This document shows positions 1 through 8,800 of a DNA stretch of 64,000 nucleotides, one piece after another. Position numbers and translations under genes: made by a program. The stretch is taken from positions 61,906 through 125,905 of the forward strand of contig JAUREJ010000001.1 of assembly GCA_030827475.1 (NCBI GenBank), in the 5' to 3' direction. The stretch's first letter is position 1, and each line of letters opens with the position of its first letter. The DNA is from Candidatus Poseidonia sp. Lineage in GTDB: Archaea > Thermoplasmatota > Poseidoniia > Poseidoniales > Poseidoniaceae. The notes beneath the pieces are model-generated. The model was given only the letters and a program-made list of their open reading frames with translations, had not been told where the DNA came from and did not search any database.

Positions 1-2
1 TG

Positions 3-416
3 GTCACCCAGCTCGAGGGTCTCATCGACCGAATTGCACTGATGCACCGCGGTCAATTGTTGGATGAAGGTCCGCTTGAGGAAGTTGAAAGACGGCTTGA
101 TTTGGAAGGAAGGTATCAACTCCGAGGCAAAGGCGATTTGCGTTCCACCAAGGTGCTTGAGGAACTTGGAAACGACGTGCTGTCATGGGAACAAGACGAT
201 GAAACATGGACGGTGATTTTGCGAGGTGACCATCACAACGCCCTGAAAATTGGCCTTGACTCAGGCCTTGAAGTCATGTCTTGGGCTCCTTTAAGACCCA
301 ACCTCGTTGAATGGCTCTGTGCTGCAACCGGGATGAGTTTTGACGACATCAGCCTCGAAGTTTCGTCTTCAGCGATGCTTCCCCTTCAAACAATGGAGGT
401 GAACGAAGATGAGTGA
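3..416 (+). CDS. ABC transporter ATP-binding protein, C-terminal part (cut by window start)
   Basis: The reading frame is open from the first bases and continues upstream of the window, so only the C-terminal 137 or so residues are seen. The visible start (TQLEGLIDRIALMHRGQLLDEG) matches the stretch after the H-loop of ABC ATPases, where the text 'D+IA+MH+G+L' is typical. The remaining ~110 residues form the accessory C-terminal domain found in ABC-2 type exporter ATPases. Walker A, signature and Walker B motifs lie outside the window. The gene overlaps the following permease by 8 nt, as expected for a two-gene exporter operon. The substrate cannot be told. The ATG in the ORF track at base 42 is internal, not the true start. 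Confidence 0.75.
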   Translation, partial: VTQLEGLIDRIALMHRGQLLDEGPLEEVERRLDLEGRYQLRGKGDLRSTKVLEELGNDVLSWEQDDETWTVILRGDHHNALKIGLDSGLEVMSWAPLRPNLVEWLCAATGMSFDDISLEVSSSAMLPLQTMEVNEDE

Positions 417-1239
417 CCTTCGCAGGGTGTTGAGGGTCGCCCGACGTATCCGGATCGACCGGCTGGCGAACATTCGATTGAAAGTGATGCTGCCGATTTT
501 ACTCCTTTTCCTGCCGGGATTGGCATGGGGTTTTTCAGACCCGAACATCGTCTTGCCGGGCGGTCACCAACCGGACACCGCCATGGAAGTGCTCTTCTAC
601 GCCTCCCTCGGGGTGGTTTTCGGAGCAACCATGTGCGCCGTCTTGATGGCGTTTGACGGTGTGAGTAAAGACCGAGCCAGCGGGATGCTTGAGGTCCAGT
701 TGGCTCAACCCATGCCTCGGGCCCATCAAGCAGCGGCCCTCATCATCGGCCATGCCCAAGCCATTCTCTTGCCAGTTTATGCGCTGCTTTTGATCACGGT
801 CGTGGTCGTCAATCACCGAATGGACGCATGGCCGTCCTTGACCGAGATGCTCGTCTACGCTGTATCAACCGGCCTCATCGTCCTGTGGTACACCCTCTTT
901 GCCCTCCTCGCTTCGACGACAGCAAGGGAACAAGGAACGGCCGTCGCCTTTGGCGTCGGCGTTTGGTTCTTCTTTACTTTCCTTTGGGCACTGATCACCT
1001 CAATGGTCGCCTACGCTTCGGGTGTATCGGTTGGGGAAGCGAACGACCCGGCGTGGGTCGCTCTGGAAGGGATGTTGGATTTGCTTTCACCCAACGGCGT
1101 CTATCACCACCTCTTGGAAACCCAACTCCCAACGGTGGATAGGGGCGTAGCGGCTTGGCAGTCATGGCTTGCTGCCTTGCTATGGACGGTGCTGCCCTGG
1201 TGGGCCCTCCACCGCAGGATGGAACGGCTTGTCCCTTGA
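409..1239 (+). CDS. ABC-2 type transporter permease
   Basis: A 276-residue integral membrane protein with about six hydrophobic segments: one near residue 25-42 (LPILLLFLPGLAWGF), then around 62-80, 110-130, 145-165, 177-200 and a last one near 255-268. The loop 'DGVSKDRASGMLEVQLAQPM' after the second segment is the usual cytoplasmic element of ABC-2 permeases (D-R-x-x-G-x-L-E...LAQP). The ATG overlaps the end of the ATPase gene by 8 nt, so the two are translationally coupled and very likely form one exporter. Such pairs export drugs, polysaccharides, lipids or peptides; nothing here selects among them. The secreted-protein gene 19 nt downstream may belong to the same transcript. Confidence 0.8.
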   Translation: MSDLRRVLRVARRIRIDRLANIRLKVMLPILLLFLPGLAWGFSDPNIVLPGGHQPDTAMEVLFYASLGVVFGATMCAVLMAFDGVSKDRASGMLEVQLAQPMPRAHQAAALIIGHAQAILLPVYALLLITVVVVNHRMDAWPSLTEMLVYAVSTGLIVLWYTLFALLASTTAREQGTAVAFGVGVWFFFTFLWALITSMVAYASGVSVGEANDPAWVALEGMLDLLSPNGVYHHLLETQLPTVDRGVAAWQSWLAALLWTVLPWWALHRRMERLVP

Positions 1240-1258
1240 CGGCAACAGGCAATTGTTC

Positions 1259-3238
1259 ATGAAGGCGAAAGGTCAGCCAGCACACATGGCTCGCCCGCAG
1301 CAACTGACCGTCCTCGCCTCGCTCTGCCTCGTCCTGGTGATGCTCTCGGTGGTTTTCAGCCCGCTGACCTCATCGCTTGATTCAACCTCAACCGTCGCTC
1401 CAACCGAGGGACGACAGGACGGTCTTGACGTGGATTGCAGCGGCTACTCCTTTGAAGATCTCTTCGAATACGACTTTGCACTCTTTGAACTTGACATCTT
1501 GGACGACTGGGCCACCGGTGACTTGTACGCGAATGCGTGGGTAAACGGCTCGAACTCACCCATCGTCCGCGACAACCTGGACGGCTTGTTCGAGGGCTTG
1601 CCGGGTGGCGATAACGATTGGATCAGCACGGACGAGCGAGACGCCGTCCGCAGCATCGGGCCAAAGTGCATTGCGGACATGGAGACGCGCCTCGGTATGC
1701 GAGAGGGCATCCCCCATTCGGGCGGTGTTGATTGGAACGATTTCGAATTCGTTGAGGACGGTATCGGTTTGGACGAGGTCAACTTGGTTCCTGAAAACCA
1801 TCCCGACGCTCGTTCATGCACCAACTTCGGTGCGGCAGCCGATTGCAAAGAAGTTCCAACTTCAACCACCGACGACATGGAAATCGCCCTCGAAGTGGCG
1901 GATGGCAAATCCAACAATGTTCGGTGGGACCAATTGCCCAACAGCGGCGTTTCAAACTTCACCCTCGCCATGAACATCACCAACATGAGCAATGCTGCCC
2001 TCCGGGTGACCTTCCCTGTGCTTCAAGGGCTGCGCATGTATGATTTCCGTGTAACGGACAATGCACCCGACAGCGGTCAAACCTGCGACCACATCAACCC
2101 ACCTTCGTCCACCTACCTGGGCGACGGTTCGCTTCAGGTGACCCAGCTCGTCGCCTTTGACCGAACACAGTGGGACCTTCAGTGCAACATGTTCATGGAT
2201 TTCACAACCGAGGAACCGGCGACCAACGACGTCCCCGCTTGGACAGCCACGGTACCTTCCAACGGAACGAAGATACCAACTTCCGGTGAAGGAACTTGGC
2301 CGTTTGCCACCGCTGCGGTCGGCAACGCCTGGGCGACCGATGAGAACGGTTGGGCTCTGCAGTGCACCTTTGACGAAGCAGGTTGGAGCGTCACGAACAA
2401 CGTGTTGGGCGACTTTTTCGTCACCCAGCCCGCAAGCTCAACGATGGTAACAGCCACCTGCCACGCCGTTGACCCCTTGGGCGCAACCGATGAAAACGAT
2501 TCTCGCACATGGGTCTTTGGAACGCTGTTCACCTCAACGGCAACCCTGAGCGAAGACGGCAGTAGCGTGGTGATGAGCGTTACCTCCGCTGGACTCGTTG
2601 ATGAATTCATCTTCTCAGCTCGTGCGCTGCAAGGCGAGGCGATGGGCGCCCCCGGCGAGACCGTCACCGTCAGCGGCACGATGGCGACCGAAGTCAGCGT
2701 TTCTCTTGACAACATCCGCCCTGGCGCCTTTGGATTCAAAACCGAGGCGCAGGCCACGAGCATGCTCGCCTTTTCCTCTGAATATGACCTCGGCTTGGTG
2801 AAGCCCAACACGCCGCCAGTGGTGCAAATAGCCACAAATTTCAACGGGGAAAACGCAACTTGGGACGAAGGGCAACTGCAATTCTCCATGAACGGTTTGG
2901 TTTCGGACCCTGATCTCGAAGCGGTCACCATGCGATTGACGATTTGCGGAAGCGATTACCAAGGTTTCACCATCGACGGCATCAACTGGAACGTTGATGT
3001 TTCCACCGCCGTTTGCATGGCGTATGGCCTCACAGATTACGATGTGGTGATCACCGCAACGGACGAATCTGGGGGCACGACCCAAGTGATGGTCGGGATC
3101 AACTCGCCCGTGGTCGACGATACGCCGGTCGCTCCCGCTCCGAGTGAACCTGAAACCGCTCTGCCTGCTGCAAGCCTGCTCTCGGTGCTCGGGGTCCTCG
3201 GTGCCGCCGTGCTGGTCCGCCGCAAACCCGATGCTTAA
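1259..3238 (+). CDS. Secreted surface protein with C-terminal membrane anchor
   Basis: About 659 residues. The start chosen is the ATG at 1259 (MKAKGQPAHMARPQQL); the ATG at 1286 is equally possible. Both lead into a signal sequence (LTVLASLCLVLVMLSVVFSPL). The body is acidic, poor in lysine and contains several paired cysteines (VDCSG, PKCIADM, ARSCTNF, DLQCNM, LTICGSD), consistent with an extracellular, disulphide-bonded, beta-rich protein. A segment near residues 545-630 (NTPPVVQIATN...VSDPDLEAVTMRLTI) looks like a cadherin/Ig-like module. The end, a Pro/Glu linker followed by LPAASLLSVLGVLGAAVLVRRKPDA, is a membrane-spanning anchor with a positive cytoplasmic end and resembles CTERM-type sorting tails. 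No enzyme motif was recognised. Such proteins are frequent in marine Group II archaea; the function is unknown. Confidence 0.7.
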   Translation: MKAKGQPAHMARPQQLTVLASLCLVLVMLSVVFSPLTSSLDSTSTVAPTEGRQDGLDVDCSGYSFEDLFEYDFALFELDILDDWATGDLYANAWVNGSNSPIVRDNLDGLFEGLPGGDNDWISTDERDAVRSIGPKCIADMETRLGMREGIPHSGGVDWNDFEFVEDGIGLDEVNLVPENHPDARSCTNFGAAADCKEVPTSTTDDMEIALEVADGKSNNVRWDQLPNSGVSNFTLAMNITNMSNAALRVTFPVLQGLRMYDFRVTDNAPDSGQTCDHINPPSSTYLGDGSLQVTQLVAFDRTQWDLQCNMFMDFTTEEPATNDVPAWTATVPSNGTKIPTSGEGTWPFATAAVGNAWATDENGWALQCTFDEAGWSVTNNVLGDFFVTQPASSTMVTATCHAVDPLGATDENDSRTWVFGTLFTSTATLSEDGSSVVMSVTSAGLVDEFIFSARALQGEAMGAPGETVTVSGTMATEVSVSLDNIRPGAFGFKTEAQATSMLAFSSEYDLGLVKPNTPPVVQIATNFNGENATWDEGQLQFSMNGLVSDPDLEAVTMRLTICGSDYQGFTIDGINWNVDVSTAVCMAYGLTDYDVVITATDESGGTTQVMVGINSPVVDDTPVAPAPSEPETALPAASLLSVLGVLGAAVLVRRKPDA

Positions 3239-3286
3239 ACCGACACAACCAAAAGGCAATGGTAGCAGGAATCAGCAGGCCTCACC

Positions 3287-4525
3287 ATGTTTTCAGGTAC
3301 CGTTGAATCAAAAAGCCACGAAGGGGGCTTGCTGGTTCACTTTGAGGGCTCTTCTCCTTCGTTGAACGCCATCATGGTTCGCAGCGACGATGGCACCTAC
3401 ATCGGCAAGGTGGACGGGGTGCTCGGAAGCACGGAACACGCTTTGGCTCATATCGCTCACATTGACCGTTCGCTTGACATGGAGGAACTCATTGGCGTCC
3501 AGGTGACGGTCCGGGCAAAAAAACAGCGGGAAGACCGTTCACGAAACGAAGGACGTTTTAGCGACCGAAACCGAAACGACCGAAGTTCGGGCGGTCGTTG
3601 GGAGCGAAACGATGGAGGTTCCGACCACCAGCGGCACAACGGAAGGTCCAGCGACCGAAACCATCGCAGCGGGCGTTCAGACCAACAACCATTCAACGAT
3701 GATTGGGATTGCCCCAAATGCAACAACTCGAACTTCGCTCGGCGGACGGAGTGCAATCGCTGTCAGGCGACTCGCCCTCAAGGCGACGGGAGACAGCAAG
3801 GTGGATTCCAACGCCGAGACGACCGCCGAGACGACCGAAGAGGCGGATTCCAACGCCGCGATGACCGCCGAGACGGACGGTCCCAAGGGGGTAACAACAA
3901 CTCGAACGACTGGACATGCCCTGCATGCAACAACTCAAATTTCTCGTTCAGAAACACCTGCAACCGGTGCGAAGCAGCTCGCCCTGCGGGCGGTGTCGAT
4001 AGAGGGGGTCGCAACGACCGAGGCGGTTACCAACGTCGAAATGACCGTCGTGAAGGGGGATATCGCAACAACCAACGAAACGACCAATCCAGAGACGGGC
4101 GTCAGCAGAACGGCAATTTCAACACCAACGATTGGACCTGTGCTGCATGCAACAACTCAAATTTCTCGTTTAGAAACGCCTGCAACCGATGTGAGGCACC
4201 TCGCCCTGGAGGCGGTGGTGGCGGCGGTCGCAGCGACGGAAGAAGCCGAGGTCGCAGCGACGGAGACCGACGAGACTTCCGTAGAAACGATCGAGATGGT
4301 GGCTTCCAACGCCGAGACGACCGTTCCAACGGTGGTGATGACCGGCCACAGCGAAGAAACGACCGAGGTGGTGGCTTCCAACGCCGAGACGACCGACGCT
4401 CGTCTTCCGACGGGGCTTACCGGCGGTCAAGGGGAAAACGCTCTGGCCACACACACAACCAACCTCCCCGTGACTTCCGGGACGGCGCCCCACCACGGAG
4501 ATATGAGCGAAAAACAGACGAATGA
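3287..4525 (+). CDS. gar1: Gar1-domain protein with three RanBP2-type zinc fingers and an RG/RDD-rich tail
   Basis: 412 residues. Residues 1-78 match archaeal Gar1, the H/ACA ribonucleoprotein subunit that works with Cbf5, Nop10 and L7Ae in RNA-guided pseudouridylation: G-x-V near the start, a GGLLVHFE strand, the PSLN signature, 'TYIGKVDGVLG' and a closing 'ELIGVQVTV'. Archaeal Gar1 usually ends here. This protein continues with about 330 low-complexity residues rich in Arg, Asp, Gly, Asn and Gln (repeated GGFQRRDDRR), carrying three fingers W-x-C-x2-C-x10-C-x2-C at residues 140-159, 209-228 and 283-302, each with the N-S-N-F and N-x-C-x-R-C pattern of RanBP2 fingers. In eukaryotes these fingers bind single-stranded RNA, and Gly/Arg tails flank eukaryotic Gar1. 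The assignment of the first domain is by eye and fairly strong; the role of the tail is inferred. Another frame is open (3612-4538) but is a low-complexity shadow. Confidence 0.8.
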   Translation: MFSGTVESKSHEGGLLVHFEGSSPSLNAIMVRSDDGTYIGKVDGVLGSTEHALAHIAHIDRSLDMEELIGVQVTVRAKKQREDRSRNEGRFSDRNRNDRSSGGRWERNDGGSDHQRHNGRSSDRNHRSGRSDQQPFNDDWDCPKCNNSNFARRTECNRCQATRPQGDGRQQGGFQRRDDRRDDRRGGFQRRDDRRDGRSQGGNNNSNDWTCPACNNSNFSFRNTCNRCEAARPAGGVDRGGRNDRGGYQRRNDRREGGYRNNQRNDQSRDGRQQNGNFNTNDWTCAACNNSNFSFRNACNRCEAPRPGGGGGGGRSDGRSRGRSDGDRRDFRRNDRDGGFQRRDDRSNGGDDRPQRRNDRGGGFQRRDDRRSSSDGAYRRSRGKRSGHTHNQPPRDFRDGAPPRRYERKTDE

Positions 4526-4534
4526 GGCGGTACC

Positions 4535-5563
4535 ATGACTGCGGAGTCGCATTACCTCAACGCTCTCGAGGCTTTGGAAAACGGCGACCGTGTTCAAGCA
4601 AAAGCCGAGGCAAAAAAAGCAACACAACTCGATGAAGACCACCTTGAAGCGTGGTCGGTCTACGTTGAGGCTTGCCTACCACCAGGTGGCGTCTCCCCGA
4701 CGATGAACGAGGCAGCAAGCGCCCTCTCCGGAACCAAACGCATCGTCGCTGCAGACCCCAGTCGTCTTGACATGTGGATGCGTGGGGGGCGTCTGCTCGC
4801 TGATGATTTAGGAATGCTTCACGACGCACTTCATTGGTGGCAGCGATGCCGAGACCATCTCCCCGATGAGGTGACGCCGGTGGTTGAAATGGCTTCCATT
4901 CTCGCCGATATGGGAGAATACGCTCTGGCTCAAGAGCGCCTGCAAGCCATCCTCAACGACAACATGGATGTCGGCATCACCCAATTTCGAAAAATTAACG
5001 GCCTGCTCCAGCTGGTCAAAACGGCTGCAACTCAGGACCGAACCGAAATCTTCCGCCCCTACGAGAAGCATCACGACGGATGGGCCGCTATTCGGCTCAA
5101 AATGCGGAAACCACCGCTTTCGGAGTCCTTCATTTTCCTCGTTACGGCCGTTCCCGTGCTTCTTTTGCTCGTTCTCCTCTTGGGCCGTTACAGCGCACCG
5201 ACTTGGTCGGCCGTCTGTTTGAACACGCTCGTCATTCTGATCGTCATCATGGTGCTCATGCGAAACGCCAAGCGTTGGTTCCAAGTGTTCAACCGACCCG
5301 CATTTAATCTGTTAAGGGCCATGAATTTCGAGGCCGCCACGGGCTTTGTGGTGATGGACGAAGACATCCGAACATCGGTGCTTTACATGTACATCATGCA
5401 AAGAAAACCTCGTTCGTGGCAGGAACGCATGCTCAAAATCATTGACAAAGGGAAGCCTCTGCCCAACAATTGGCGACTTCGCATGCCCGATTTCACCTCG
5501 CATCTTGACGGGGACGACGGTGAAACAGCAAGCCACGAAACCTTCTGGTCAGAAGAAGAGTGA
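4535..5563 (+). CDS. TPR-repeat protein with two membrane segments
   Basis: 342 residues, ATG start 10 nt after the Gar1 gene, so probably co-transcribed. The N-terminal ~175 residues are alpha-helical with TPR-like units (HYLNALEALENGDRVQAKAEAKKATQLDEDHLEAW; ADMGEYALAQERLQAIL). Two hydrophobic spans follow at about 195-221 (SFIFLVTAVPVLLLLVLLLG) and 224-244 (WSAVCLNTLVILIVIMVLM), then a ~95-residue basic-to-acidic tail containing MYIMQRKPRSWQERML. This layout, with helical repeats and a tail facing the same side of a hairpin membrane anchor, suggests a scaffold for protein-protein contacts at the cytoplasmic face. There is no signal peptide and no catalytic motif. The product family was not recognised. 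Confidence 0.65.
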   Translation: MTAESHYLNALEALENGDRVQAKAEAKKATQLDEDHLEAWSVYVEACLPPGGVSPTMNEAASALSGTKRIVAADPSRLDMWMRGGRLLADDLGMLHDALHWWQRCRDHLPDEVTPVVEMASILADMGEYALAQERLQAILNDNMDVGITQFRKINGLLQLVKTAATQDRTEIFRPYEKHHDGWAAIRLKMRKPPLSESFIFLVTAVPVLLLLVLLLGRYSAPTWSAVCLNTLVILIVIMVLMRNAKRWFQVFNRPAFNLLRAMNFEAATGFVVMDEDIRTSVLYMYIMQRKPRSWQERMLKIIDKGKPLPNNWRLRMPDFTSHLDGDDGETASHETFWSEEE

Positions 5564-5859
5564 ACCGTTGTTCTTGGGTCCTTTCCAACATCGATGGGCC
5601 TTCCCCAATGAACGGGAGCCATCTGTTGAAACTGATGGTACAAGGCGGTCAGAGGCAGAGGAAGGATACGCTGGGTCTTCAGACCCCGCCCCTTTGCTGC
5701 GAGGCAGACGCTCGCTGCGTCGCGCAAACATCCAAGGTTCTCCTCCGGTGACCATCCACCGAGGCTTGGTGCGAAGCAACGTCGTCTGGCAACCTTACAA
5801 CATGGGCACGCTACGCGGTCGCCCGGGGGCGTTCAGGGTCAAACCCTTCTCGACCGGTC
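5564..5859. other. Non-coding, hairpin-rich stretch between convergent genes
   Basis: About 296 bases between the TPR gene (+) and the giant gene (-). The ORFs here are short and their products look random. Several hairpins can be drawn by eye: CCATC...GATGG near 5620, GGGTCT/AGACCC near 5670, TGCG/GACGC...GCGTC/CGCA near 5699-5727, CCAAG/CGGTG...CACCG/CTTGG near 5733-5770, CGCCC/GGGCG near 5820 and AGGGT/ACCCT near 5838. They could be back-to-back terminators or a structured RNA. I looked for RNase P, SRP RNA and tRNA signatures on both strands and could not find them. Confidence 0.4.
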
Positions 5860-8800
5860 CTATTGCAGGGATTGCGCGTACTGAATCGCATATTGCTGCG
5901 CATAAGCCGCTGCCGTTGCAGCATCGTAACCCTGCCCCACAAACTGGTTGTAGTATTGCTCGTAAACCGCTTGATCGTAACCAGCGGCTGGTTGTGCTGC
6001 GGCTGGTTGTGCTGCGGCTGGTTGTGCTGCGGCTTGGCCGACGTACTGTGCGGCGAACGCACGAGCCGTTTCTTCGGGGTAACCCTGTGCAATCAGTTGC
6101 TGGACGTATTGTTCGGTCGGATCAAGGGCGTCAGCGCCGAAGGCACCTTCCATGCCGGAGAAGACGTCTTCCTTTTCACCGCCCTTTCGCATGAACATCA
6201 CCGATCCACCGATAATCACGAGCAGGAGGACGATGCCCCCGATGAGAATCATCGGGTCAAGGCCGGATTCCGTTGCGTCTCCACCATCGTTCGTCTTGGT
6301 GTTGTCCTTCCATTCGCCGGTGACGGGGTCGTATTCCCACGCACCGCTCCACTGGCAGTCGCCGTTTTCATCGAGGATGAACTCGCCTCCGGCAGCTTCC
6401 GCTTCTGGGTTTGGTTCAAGGCCTTGACAAGCAGGCAAATTCAACTCGATCCACTTGATTGTCACCCAGCGTTCGTTGGGGGAGGATCCTTCGTAGTACT
6501 TGATGTACACACGCTGTGTTGTGGACTTGTTCGTATAGAAGCCTTCAATGTTCAGTGTGATCTCAAAGCGGTCGTTGTCGCCCATGGCGTCGCTCTTCCC
6601 GTACAATCCTCGGGTGCTCATGTTAAACTTCATGACCGGGGAAGCGGAGAAATCCTCCTCAAAGAAGGCTGCTTCCACATACACTTCACTCGTTTCTGCA
6701 CCGGAGAGGACCGTTCCAGCGATGGTGATGGTGTCCTGGTCGTACTTGGACTCGTTCACTGCGGTGTCCCACTGAATCACGGGTTCCTCATCTCCGAAGC
6801 CCTCGGGAACAACCACGAAGTACATCCGGTGTTTTTCCGAGAACTTACCGGCGCTGTCGTAAACGACCAATTCCATACGGATTTGGTTCTTGGTGGTGCC
6901 CGTTGAATCCACAGTCACGTTCTGGAACTTGTACGACCACAAGCCGCCGCTCGCAGCACTTTGGGTGAAGGTGTGCCCGTCGAGATCGAAGGTGTCGTCG
7001 CCGTAGGGAGCGTCGAACAGAACCTTCCACTCATAGGTCTCAATGCCGTTGCCGTCAAGTGCATCAGCGTCGGAGGAATTGCTGGCGTCAAAGTGGATGA
7101 CCAATTCTGCATCCTCGCCTTCACCCTGTAAGGTGATTTGGTAAACGTCCCATTCGGCGTTCGACACCGTCTTCGTGCCGGTGAACTCAACGTTTTCTTC
7201 GTAATCCGTACGGATGTCAATCGTGGCGTCGGCCTCAGGACGGAACTCATCGGCGTAGACATCGTTGGTCTCAACGGTCACGTCGATGATACGAGCATGG
7301 CCAGCATCGTCATGGAGCATCAGCGTGATGTCCCACTGTTCACCTTGAGCACAGCCGGTCTGAGAAGCCAAATCCGCCTTACAGAAGGTCATGCTTGGTG
7401 CTGCATCGGTGCTGTGACCGGTCACACCGTTAGCGAGACTGGAGCCGTCCCAGTTGGTCGGACCGTCGATGATCCAATCCGTGTGGAGGGTTTCGGTGGT
7501 CGTCGTGGTGAAACCGAACTCAAGCGTAGCATCGCTCTTCATGTAGCGCAATGCGTAGTTACCGGTACTCGGGTCAATGCTGGGCACTTCACCGTTGATG
7601 GTGAGGTCAAGCCCGTTGCCCAAGGTGCCGAAACCGTCAGGGTACGGCGTGACTTGGTGCTGAAGCAGGTTGCCCAGCAGCGGGAAGGTCGTGCTGTCAG
7701 CGCGCTCAGAGTGCGTAGCGACGTCGATGGTGGAGATGATCATGCCGCCGGAGAAGTAACTACACACTCCAAGAACCGTGTCTTGGATGTCTTCTGAAGA
7801 ACGGATGAGACGCTGGAAGTAACCGCCGTCTTCCATGTAACCGTCGCAGGTCTCAGGGACATTGTTGGTGCTCACGGATTTCGTGTTCAAGACGGCCTGT
7901 GCGACACCGGAACTCGCATCAAAGCCCTGGAAGGCGTTGACATCGATGTTGTCCATGATGGGGTGGTACGGGTCGGCCAAGTCCATGGTCGAGTACGTCA
8001 CCTGAGTCTCTGCCGTGTCTCGGCTTTGGACGTCCAAGCCAAAGGGCAGACGACCGGAGAGGCCTTGGTCAAGTCCGTAGATTTGGCTTCCAAGTGGGCC
8101 GAGGTGAGCCTGAACCGTGCCTCCAGCGGACATGAAGTTCTCGAGAACCGTTCGTCGGGCGGGTTCGCCAAGATACTGGTAGTATCCGTCACCGCCAAAT
8201 TGCGTGTCCTTGGCGACGAGTTGTTCCTGCCAAGGGAGGACGATCTTGTCGTAGTGGGTGAACCATCCTGCGTCAAAGTAGGTGCTCCAGTCGTTGATTT
8301 CGTACTGGGTGTAGGTCATGTTGAGAATGGCCAGGTCTTCTTTGATGGCCGAGGTGCGCGAAGAGGTGTCCGAAAGGATAGCGACGTCAACGCGATCGGC
8401 GAAGGAAGCGTGGAAGTAGCGAACGTTGCCCGTTTCACTGCCGTCGGAAAGACGGCCGTAGAAGCTGATGTTGTAGGTGTGTCCGTCAAGCCAGCCATTC
8501 CAGGGAGTGAAGGTCACGTCGGTGCGCTCTTGGCTTTGAAGGGACACCGCTGGTCCAGAGTCAACCAAGTGGGCTTGGCTGCCATCGGCCATGTCGGTGA
8601 CTTCCATGTAGAAGATGTAGTCACCTCCCAGCACACCGTTTGTCGCCTGGATGTCCCACGAGTGGGTCAAGGCGGCGTCAATGGGCAAGACGCACTCCAG
8701 CGTTTGGTCAGAGTGGCAGGTCAAGGTGTTCGGTTTCCCGATGGAGATGTCAACGGATTCCACGTTGAAGATCACGCGCTCAATGTTATTTGCTGTGGAC

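Noticed and set aside
3780-4420. Regularly repeated DNA that might look like a CRISPR array
   Set aside because: The repeats are irregular in length, codon-phased and encode the RDD-rich segments and zinc fingers of the Gar1-type protein; there are no identical repeats with unique spacers.
3612-4538. 308-residue ORF in another frame over the Gar1 gene
   Set aside because: Its product is a Thr/Glu/Ala low-complexity string caused by the repetitive coding of the real gene; it lacks any motif and overlaps two better genes.
5564-5859. RNase P RNA or SRP RNA gene
   Set aside because: I looked for the RNase P conserved regions and the SRP helix 8 GGUCAG/AGCAG motif on both strands and could not match them; only a general 'hairpin-rich' note is kept.
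5442-6194. 250-residue + strand ORF between the TPR gene and the giant gene
   Set aside because: It overlaps the 3' ends of both real genes, and its repetitive LVVLR stretch is just the reverse reading of the AAAQP tract.
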